Made by a program: the position numbers and the translations under genes
Part shown: positions 1 through 4,130 of the stretch, in pieces
Layout: each line of letters starts with the position of its first letter
How positions within the stretch are numbered: position 1 is the first letter of the stretch
Source of the DNA: Candidatus Levyibacteriota bacterium
Lineage (GTDB): Bacteria > Patescibacteriota > Microgenomatia > Levybacterales > UBA12049
Direction of reading: 5' to 3'
Length of the DNA stretch: 5,070 nucleotides
NCBI GenBank assembly: GCA_016192645.1
Contig: JACPTT010000029.1
Location: 1-5,070, forward strand
The notes under the pieces: model-generated
Databases searched by the model: none
What the model was told of the DNA's origin: nothing
Seen by the model: only the letters and a program-made list of their open reading frames with translations

Positions 1-119
1 CAATCAAGCTTTTCGAGGTTGTTTAGCAGTCGATCGGCGTAACTGGTAATTCTAAAGAACCACTGTTCAAGCTCTCGCTTTTCCACAGTCGTTTCACATC
101 TCTCACAAACTCCCGTCGT
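1..119 (-). other. leuS: Leucyl-tRNA synthetase internal segment (half of the zinc ribbon plus following helices)
   Basis: The encoded stretch GVCERC...KRELEQWFF...YADRLLNNLEKLD matches the conserved part of bacterial LeuRS just before and into the CP1 editing-domain insertion. In intact LeuRS a zinc ribbon has a first knuckle of the type NWCPxC, followed by this second CxxC knuckle, and then the EQWFF..I..YA..LL signature. Here only the second knuckle (cysteines at residues 96 and 99 of the chimeric frame) is present. The first is replaced by the repeat and TrmD sequence. There is no LeuRS start, HIGH motif or upstream region in the window. The rest of the segment would lie beyond position 1. 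It is either the true continuation of another locus misjoined here, or a genuine recombinant remnant. Confidence 0.85.
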
Positions 120-392
120 CTCTTCTATTTTTGATTTTTGATCGCGAAGCGACAAGCTTTGCTTATTTTTGATATTTGATATTGTGCGGTCGATGACATC
201 GACCCGCATAATCATTCCCGCTCCCCCGCCGTAAGGTGTGTCATCAACCAGTTTGTGTTTTCCAATCCCAAAATCTCGAATATTTACAAATTCAATCTCA
301 ATTAGTTTTTGTTTCTGCGCACGTTTGAGGATGGAGTGCGCAAAAGGTCCCGCAAACATTTCGGGAAAGAGGGTGAGGATTGATATTCTCAT
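1..392 (-). CDS. trmD: TrmD N-terminus fused in frame to a leucyl-tRNA synthetase fragment (chimeric, runs off the left edge)
   Basis: The frame opens at ATG 392-390 and has no stop to the window edge (130 complete codons). Residues 1-70 are a clear TrmD, the SPOUT-family tRNA (guanine-N1)-methyltransferase that modifies G37. The start MRISILTLFPEMF is typical, and the family motif VDDTPYGGGAGM lies near residues 49-60. Where TrmD should continue into its SAM-binding trefoil knot, residues 71-91 are instead the translation of a low-complexity repeat. From residue 94 the protein reads as leucyl-tRNA synthetase: GVCERC, KRELEQWFF, YADRLL. The ATG shares ATGA with the KH gene upstream, and KH-trmD adjacency is common, so the trmD start is in its natural place. 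The LeuRS part is not. Such a protein would lack the methyltransferase active site and the synthetase catalytic core, so it should have neither activity. A misassembly at the repeat is the simplest explanation. TrmD identity of the first 70 residues is near certain. Confidence 0.9.
   Translation of the reverse strand, partial: MRISILTLFPEMFAGPFAHSILKRAQKQKLIEIEFVNIRDFGIGKHKLVDDTPYGGGAGMIMRVDVIDRTISNIKNKQSLSLRDQKSKIEETTGVCERCETTVEKRELEQWFFRITSYADRLLNNLEKLD
123..183. repeat. Short hairpin repeat flanked by ATTTTTGAT direct repeats, at the trmD/leuS junction
   Basis: On the plus strand ATTTTTGAT occurs at 127-135 and again at 165-173. Degenerate further copies follow each (TTTTTGAT 135-142; ATTTGAT 174-180). 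Between them lies an imperfect inverted repeat, GCGAAGC (144-150) and GCTTTGC (156-162), with a five-base loop, GACAA. The stem has one mismatch, G-T on this strand. The unit is much richer in A/T homopolymer than the flanking codons, yet stays open in the trmD frame, giving a Lys/Ser/Asn-rich peptide. Its layout suggests a small interspersed repeat. Only one clear copy is visible here, so dispersal is inferred. Confidence 0.6.
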
Positions 393-628
393 TGAGGAGC
401 TTCGTTCAATGTAATATTAATTATTTTGTTCTGTTTGATTGCCGGGATTTTCATAACGCTTCGAATAGCCCGTATTATTTTTCCTTCTTTGCCGATTACT
501 TTTCCCATGTCTTCTTTGGCGACAGTTACGCTGAAGTTTATTATTCCGTCTTGTTCTCCTTCTTCAATTTTTACCGCTTTAGGATTATCGACAATAGAGG
601 AAACAATATAATAGAGTGTGTCTTTCAT
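389..628 (-). CDS. khpA: KhpA-type KH-domain RNA-binding protein
   Basis: A 79-residue protein, the usual size for the KhpA/YlqC family of single KH-domain proteins encoded beside rpsP. The KH fold is visible from about residue 27: a beta strand (IINFSVTV), then the GxxG RNA-binding loop GKEG at 46-49 inside GKVIGKEGKIIRAIRS, then a helix and a final strand. The family binds RNA, often as a dimer with KhpB, and has been linked to ribosome maturation and small-RNA or cell-division control in Firmicutes; the exact role here is unknown. Its ATG (628-626) overlaps the rpsP stop as ATGA, and its own TGA overlaps the trmD start the same way, so it is probably translated by coupling. There is no Shine-Dalgarno sequence in front. 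Confidence 0.9.
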   Translation of the reverse strand: MKDTLYYIVSSIVDNPKAVKIEEGEQDGIINFSVTVAKEDMGKVIGKEGKIIRAIRSVMKIPAIKQNKIINITLNEAPQ

Positions 629-855
629 GCATTTAATAATTTTTCAACCGCTGGAGTTGGTTTGGCACCTTTGGAAATCCAATAGTTGAAGCGTTCTTGA
701 TTAATATTTTTCTTTTGTCCATTTTCGGTTTTCTCAAACCAGCCTAATGTTTCAATAGCCGCTCCATCGCGTTTACTGCGTTTTTCTTTTACAACGATTC
801 GGTATTTTGCCTCTCCCCTTTTCCCAACTTTTGTTAATCGAATAACAACAGACAT
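625..855 (-). CDS. rpsP: 30S ribosomal protein bS16
   Basis: A 76-residue protein starting at ATG 855-853. The start MSVVIRLTKVGKRGEAKYRIVV is the classic S16 beginning (xxIRLxRxGxKxxPxYRIVV). It continues with RDGAAIETLGWFEK (family: RDG..IE.LG.Y.P) and ends with RFNYWISKGAKPTPAVEKLL, the conserved helix of S16. It is a primary assembly protein of the small subunit. The frame is open upstream to 1113, but that extension (86 residues) runs antisense-frame inside rnc, is not S16-like, and would skip the promoter; the start at 855 is the right one. The residue after YRIVV that is often Ala or Asp is Lys here, which is unremarkable. rpsP-KH-trmD is a widespread gene order. Confidence 0.95.
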   Translation of the reverse strand: MSVVIRLTKVGKRGEAKYRIVVKEKRSKRDGAAIETLGWFEKTENGQKKNINQERFNYWISKGAKPTPAVEKLLNA

Positions 856-862
856 GGTTACT

Positions 863-891
863 ATTGTATCATTTTTTAAAGAGGGTCTCAA
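863..891 (-). promoter_or_regulatory. Sigma70-type promoter for rpsP-khpA-trmD
   Basis: Read on the minus strand, TTGAGA (891-886) and TACAAT (868-863) are separated by exactly 17 bases, close to the TTGACA-17-TATAAT consensus. The -35 lies inside the 3' end of rnc and the -10 in the 13-base gap before rpsP. A start about 7 bases past the -10 would be near 856, one base before the rpsP ATG. The transcript would then be leaderless or nearly so, consistent with the absence of a Shine-Dalgarno sequence. Inference from sequence match only. Confidence 0.6.
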
Positions 892-1534
892 GGGCAAGTT
901 CTGCGGATTGTTTTTCGGCTTCTTGTTTTGAATTTCCTTTTCCTTTGGCAATGAGCTTGTTTTGAACATATACGCCAACGGTAAACACTTTTGCGTGCGG
1001 CGGTCCCTCTTCGGACAAGACCTTGTAGAGGGGAGAATTTTGTTTTTTTGCTTGCACGTATTCTTGAAGAAGACTTTTTGCATCCTTAAATGATTTTTTT
1101 TCCACAAACTCATCGGCTTTTATCAAAAGTATCGTAGCTAAGAAAGCAGAGACTTTTTGGATTCCTTGATCCAAAAAAAGCGCACCGATAAATGCCTCAA
1201 AACTATCGGCCAAAAGCGATTGATTTTGTCGTCCTTTTGATTCTTCCTCCCCCTTTGAAAGCCGAAGAAGGCTTCCAAAATCAAGTTCTTTTGCGACTTG
1301 GGCCAAAGTTTTTGTGTTTACGAGGCGCGAGCGAAGATTGGTCAATGTCCCTTCGGGAAAGTGCGGGTATTTCTTATAAAGAAAGTCCGAAACCACAAAA
1401 GAGAGAATGCTGTCGCCCAAAAACTCCAGCCGTTCATTTGATTCCATTTTTTCTTTTGCTTCATTCAAATACGAGCGATGGGTAAACGCCTGCAAAAATA
1501 GTTTTTGATTTTTAAAATCAGGAAGGTTTTTCAT
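869..1534 (-). CDS. rnc: Ribonuclease III
   Basis: A 221-residue protein, normal length for bacterial RNase III, which cuts double-stranded RNA and releases the 16S and 23S precursors from the rRNA transcript. The N-terminal RNase III domain (about 5-145) holds the signature NERLEFLGDS at 33-42, preceded by the conserved FTHRSY. By alignment with the E. coli enzyme the metal-binding and catalytic residues are E34, E37, D41, E61, D110 and E113 (in LLADSFEAFIGA), and all are present. The C-terminal dsRNA-binding domain (about 150-220) shows DAKSLLQEYVQ and the final GKGNSKQEAEKQSAELAL helix with its conserved GxSKKxAE-like pattern. The ATG overlaps the end of nusB by 17 bases, suggesting translational coupling. 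Complete, with no missing key residue. Confidence 0.96.
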   Translation of the reverse strand: MKNLPDFKNQKLFLQAFTHRSYLNEAKEKMESNERLEFLGDSILSFVVSDFLYKKYPHFPEGTLTNLRSRLVNTKTLAQVAKELDFGSLLRLSKGEEESKGRQNQSLLADSFEAFIGALFLDQGIQKVSAFLATILLIKADEFVEKKSFKDAKSLLQEYVQAKKQNSPLYKVLSEEGPPHAKVFTVGVYVQNKLIAKGKGNSKQEAEKQSAELALETLFKK

Positions 1535-1877
1535 GAGCGATAATATTTCCCAGAGCCCCGTTTATAAATGAGGGGCTGGTTTCTCCGCCGTATTCTTTGG
1601 CAAGCTCAATTGCTTCATCAATGATTACTTTTTGCGGTTCTTTTCTTTCAACAAGAAGCTCAAAAACGGCAAGTCGTAAGACGGCCAAATCAACCTTATT
1701 GATTTTCCCGATTGGAAATTCCGGGGCGGCATTCCGGATTTTTCCGTCGATAAATTCCTTATGAGCTAAAATATTTTTTGCAAAAACATCTCCTTTTTGC
1801 TTATGAAAATCCATCCGAAACAACTCCTGGATTAATTTTTGCCTTTTTTTGTGCCGCGGATCAAGCGGAGTTTTCAT
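1518..1877 (-). CDS. nusB: Transcription antitermination factor NusB
   Basis: A 119-residue all-helical protein, slightly short for NusB (usually 130-150) but with both conserved ends. The N-terminal helix DPRHKKRQKLIQELFRMDF corresponds to the basic RxxAxxxLYQxxF helix. The middle has INKVDLAVLRLAVFELL (family: .DR.ILRLA.YEL), and the C-terminus has the diagnostic VIIDEAIELAKEYGGETSP followed by FINGALGNI. NusB binds boxA RNA with NusE (S10) to keep RNA polymerase processive through rRNA operons. Genes on both sides serve ribosome production, which fits. The start at 1877 overlaps the rpmF end by 17 bases. A weak AAGGAA lies about 12 bases upstream, the nearest thing to a Shine-Dalgarno sequence in this cluster. 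Confidence 0.93.
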   Translation of the reverse strand: MKTPLDPRHKKRQKLIQELFRMDFHKQKGDVFAKNILAHKEFIDGKIRNAAPEFPIGKINKVDLAVLRLAVFELLVERKEPQKVIIDEAIELAKEYGGETSPSFINGALGNIIAHEKPS

Positions 1878-2076
1878 GTTCTTTTTTTTGTTCCTTGGTT
1901 TTGATAGTTAACACTTGACGGCCTTTGTAAAAGCCGCACTTTTCGCAAACAGTGTGAAAAGAAATTATATTACTGCAGTTTGAACACTTTGTGCCTTTTG
2001 GAACACGCAATTTAATGCTTGCGCGCCGTTTTCCTTTGCGTTGCCTTGAATGTCGTCTCTTTGGTTCCTGGGGCAT
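1861..2076 (-). CDS. rpmF: 50S ribosomal protein bL32
   Basis: A 71-residue protein. The N-terminus MPQEPKRRHSRQRKGKRRA is the basic rRNA-binding tail of L32 (family MAVPKRR.S..R...RR). It is followed by a complete zinc ribbon with cysteines at 31, 34, 44 and 47, and by the conserved CGFYKGRQV ending (family CGyYkGreV). This is therefore the zinc-binding C+ form, not a C- paralogue. The last 14 or so residues (KTKEQKKEHENSA) are a charged tail beyond the usual domain. It is the first gene of the minus-strand cluster and has its own promoter immediately upstream. Confidence 0.95.
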   Translation of the reverse strand: MPQEPKRRHSRQRKGKRRASIKLRVPKGTKCSNCSNIISFHTVCEKCGFYKGRQVLTIKTKEQKKEHENSA

Positions 2077-2085
2077 AATGGTTGA

Positions 2086-2114
2086 ATTATACTTTATTGA
2101 GGATTTTGTTGCAA
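2086..2114 (-). promoter_or_regulatory. Sigma70-type promoter for the rpmF-nusB-rnc cluster
   Basis: On the minus strand TTGCAA (2114-2109) and a perfect TATAAT (2091-2086) are spaced by 17 bases. The -10 ends only 9 bases before the rpmF ATG (2076), so transcription starting about 7 bases downstream would begin roughly 2-4 bases before the start codon. There is no room for a Shine-Dalgarno sequence. Predicted from sequence, not demonstrated. Confidence 0.65.
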
Positions 2115-2134
2115 GGGTAAGCCCGTGTTATAAT
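2106..2134 (+). promoter_or_regulatory. Sigma70-type promoter for the MacAB-like operon
   Basis: A perfect TATAAT lies at 2129-2134, with a weak -35 TTGTTG at 2106-2111 and a 17-base spacer. The -35 overlaps that of the divergent rpmF promoter, sharing the palindrome TTGCAA at 2109-2114. A start near 2140-2142 would leave a 7-9 base leader before ATG 2149, and no Shine-Dalgarno sequence is seen. The -10 is strong evidence; the -35 is poor. Confidence 0.5.
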
Positions 2135-2148
2135 ATGAACTTGTCTTT

Positions 2149-3459
2149 ATGATTCAATCTGTTTTACGTCTCTTGAGGGATAAAAAGCTTCTTTTGACAC
2201 TGTTATTTTTAATTGTTATTTTAGTCGTAATTGTGCGCGCTCTACTTTCTGGTCAAAGGCAGCCGCAATACCAAACAGTAAGGGTTGAGAGAGGTACGGT
2301 TACCTCGGTCGTATCTGCTTCCGGGCAAATGTTAAGCAGCAATGCGGTGAATGTAACAACCGGCGCCTCCGGTATCGTAAAAGAAGTTTTTGTTTCTGAT
2401 GGAGATGAGGTTAAAAAGGGAGATAAAATTGCCGAAATTGAACTTGATGGCATAGGTCAGCAAAAGAATGCTTCTGCCTGGTCAAGCTATCTTTCGGCAA
2501 AAAATAGCGTTGATTCTGCCAGTGCCACCGCCTATACCTTACGGTCAGCCAAAGATACTGCCTGGAAAAAATTTTATGATTTGGCAGTAGGTTCGGCTTA
2601 CCAAAATTCAGACGGTACGCCGCGTGGAGATCAAAGAAACTCCTCTTCCGAATTCCAATCTTTTCAGGCAGATTGGCTGGCGGCTGAAGCAAAGTATAAA
2701 AATCAACAAAATGTTGTCGTTCAATCTCAGGCAGCGCTCAATAGCGCTTGGTTATCATATCAGTTAAGTTCACCAATTATTACAGCTCCACAAGCGGGAA
2801 CAGTTGGCGATTTAACGATTGCTTCTGGAATGGTTATCGGGGCGATGTCATCTGATGCGAGCGCAACTTCTCGAAAAATTGCCGCAGTTCGCTCAGAGGG
2901 GGTTCCCATTGGCTCTTTTAATATTTCAGAAATTGATGTTGCAAAGGTCAAGCCCGGTAAAAAAGCAACCATAACTTTAGATAGTTTACCTAACAAGACA
3001 TTTACCGGAAAACTAATAGGGGTTGATCGAACCGGCGTTGTTTTGCAAGGAGTCACAAATTATCCAGTGATCGTTCGGTTTGATGTAAAGAGCTTAGAAA
3101 TTCTGCCAAATATGGGAGCAAGCGTTTCGATTATTGTCGATTCTAAAGAGAATGCTTTAATTATTCCTTCTTCCGCGCTGCAAACGCAGGCGGGGCAGAA
3201 CTTTGTACGGGTTCTAAGAAAAGGCCGGGTGGAGCAAGTTCCCGTTGAGACAGGGGTTTCAGGAGACCAGGGAATTGAAATCACGTCAGGCTTATCTGAG
3301 GGAGAAGAAGTGATTGTGGGTACTTTAAGTACAACTTCGGTTCAGCAAGGGGGAAGTAGTTTTTCTCCTTTTAGCGGCGGCGGCTTTGGCGGTCCGCCGG
3401 CTGGCGGATTAAGGCCGGGAGGAACTGGCGGGGGCTCTAGAGGGCAACAGCAGCACTAA
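2149..3459 (+). CDS. MacA/HlyD-like membrane-fusion (adaptor) subunit of an ABC exporter
   Basis: A 436-residue protein. A short basic N-terminus is followed by one hydrophobic segment at about 14-33, an uncleaved anchor placing the rest outside the membrane. Residues 66-100 (VKEVFVSDGDEVKKGDKIAEIE) are the first half of the biotinyl-lipoyl-like domain. About 103-205 form an Ala/Ser/Gln-rich alpha-helical hairpin region, and 208-228 (SPIITAPQAGTVGDLTIASG) close the lipoyl domain. A beta-barrel follows at about 256-330 (ISEIDVAKVKPGKKATITLD), then a membrane-proximal domain to about 395 (ALIIPSSALQ, GLSEGEEVIVG). This is the standard order of the RND/MacA adaptor family. The last 36 residues are Gly/Pro/Ser-rich, probably disordered. 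The gene is 8 bases from the ATPase gene, so it resembles MacA of MacAB-TolC or YknX of YknXYZ. If the cell lacks an outer membrane, the adaptor would act without TolC. The substrate is unknown. Confidence 0.9.
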   Translation: MIQSVLRLLRDKKLLLTLLFLIVILVVIVRALLSGQRQPQYQTVRVERGTVTSVVSASGQMLSSNAVNVTTGASGIVKEVFVSDGDEVKKGDKIAEIELDGIGQQKNASAWSSYLSAKNSVDSASATAYTLRSAKDTAWKKFYDLAVGSAYQNSDGTPRGDQRNSSSEFQSFQADWLAAEAKYKNQQNVVVQSQAALNSAWLSYQLSSPIITAPQAGTVGDLTIASGMVIGAMSSDASATSRKIAAVRSEGVPIGSFNISEIDVAKVKPGKKATITLDSLPNKTFTGKLIGVDRTGVVLQGVTNYPVIVRFDVKSLEILPNMGASVSIIVDSKENALIIPSSALQTQAGQNFVRVLRKGRVEQVPVETGVSGDQGIEITSGLSEGEEVIVGTLSTTSVQQGGSSFSPFSGGGFGGPPAGGLRPGGTGGGSRGQQQH

Positions 3460-3467
3460 ATAAAGTC

Positions 3468-4127
3468 ATGATGCAAGTTTCTCATATCTCAAAAATCTAC
3501 AGGAATGATTTGGTTGAAACAGTTGCTTTATCGGATGTATCTTTCAAAATTAAAAAAGGTGAATTCGTGGCAATTATGGGGCCATCGGGATCTGGCAAGT
3601 CAACCTTGATGCATGTTATTGGCGCGTTGGATTTACCAACAACCGGCACTTATATTTTGGACGGGGAAGATGTAGGAAAACTTTCGGAGGATGAATTGGC
3701 TGATGTCAGAAATAGAAAGATAGGCTTTGTTTTTCAATCACACAACCTCCTGCCGCGCACCACAGCCTTAAAGAATGTCATGTTGCCAATGGTTTATGCA
3801 GGTATTTCAAAAGAAGAACGTATAAAAAAAGCTAAAGATTTACTCGAAATGGTGGGCTTAGGTGATAGGCAGAATCATACTTCAAGTCAGCTCTCCGGAG
3901 GACAGCAGCAGCGGGTGGCAATTGCCCGAAGTCTTGCCAATAATCCAAGTATAATTTTAGCCGATGAGCCAACCGGCAATTTAGCAACTGCTCAAGGTGA
4001 AGAAATAATGGCTATTTTTCAAGATTTAAACAAGAAAGGACACACGATTATCATGATTACCCATGAGGCTAATATCGCTAAATATGCCAAGAGAATTATT
4101 CATCTGCGGGATGGAAAAGTAGTTTAG
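3468..4127 (+). CDS. MacB/LolD-type ABC transporter ATP-binding protein
   Basis: A 219-residue stand-alone nucleotide-binding subunit, normal for the MacB/LolD/FtsE family. It has Walker A GPSGSGKST at 38-46, the Q-loop Gln at 90 (FVFQSHNLLP), signature LSGGQQQR at 142-149, Walker B IILADEP at 162-168 with catalytic Glu167, and switch His199 (MITHE). The PTGNL stretch after Walker B is typical of the family, but the next residue, normally the D-loop Asp (NLDS/NLDT), is Ala here. The start could be ATG 3468 or the adjacent ATG 3471; neither has a clear Shine-Dalgarno sequence. It follows the adaptor by 8 bases and precedes the permease by 3, so the three are surely one operon. It should power export by the downstream permease. 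Confidence 0.93.
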   Translation: MMQVSHISKIYRNDLVETVALSDVSFKIKKGEFVAIMGPSGSGKSTLMHVIGALDLPTTGTYILDGEDVGKLSEDELADVRNRKIGFVFQSHNLLPRTTALKNVMLPMVYAGISKEERIKKAKDLLEMVGLGDRQNHTSSQLSGGQQQRVAIARSLANNPSIILADEPTGNLATAQGEEIMAIFQDLNKKGHTIIMITHEANIAKYAKRIIHLRDGKVV

Positions 4128-4130
4128 GAT

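Larger units (their letters stand above)
2077..2148. other. Divergent intergenic region between ribosomal cluster and exporter operon
   Basis: These 72 bases are the only substantial non-coding stretch in the window. They hold two back-to-back promoters, whose -35 elements share the palindrome TTGCAA (2109-2114). A small GGGTAAGCCC inverted repeat lies at about 2115-2124, too short to call an operator. No terminator or riboswitch is visible. Confidence 0.7.

Noticed and set aside
380..685. Plus-strand open frame opposite khpA and rpsP
   Set aside because: The peptide is Phe/Tyr-rich low complexity typical of an antisense shadow, and the minus strand there encodes clear conserved proteins.
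856..1113. In-frame upstream extension of rpsP (162-residue version)
   Set aside because: It lies within rnc in another frame, its peptide is not S16-like, and normal S16 proteins start at the chosen ATG, just downstream of a good promoter.
1192..1485. Plus-strand open frame opposite rnc
   Set aside because: Antisense of a complete RNase III gene, with no recognisable domain and no promoter or ribosome site.
1501..1512. GTTTTTGATTTT, resembling the junction repeat
   Set aside because: It is short, lacks the hairpin, and falls in normal RNase III coding sequence; A/T-rich chance is enough.
2112..2126. GGGTAAGCCC inverted repeat as terminator or operator
   Set aside because: The arms are only 3-4 bases, there is no T-tract, and it lies between divergent promoters where no terminator is expected.
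2253..3284. Several minus-strand open frames opposite the adaptor gene
   Set aside because: They overlap one another and a well-supported adaptor gene, and show no domain signatures.
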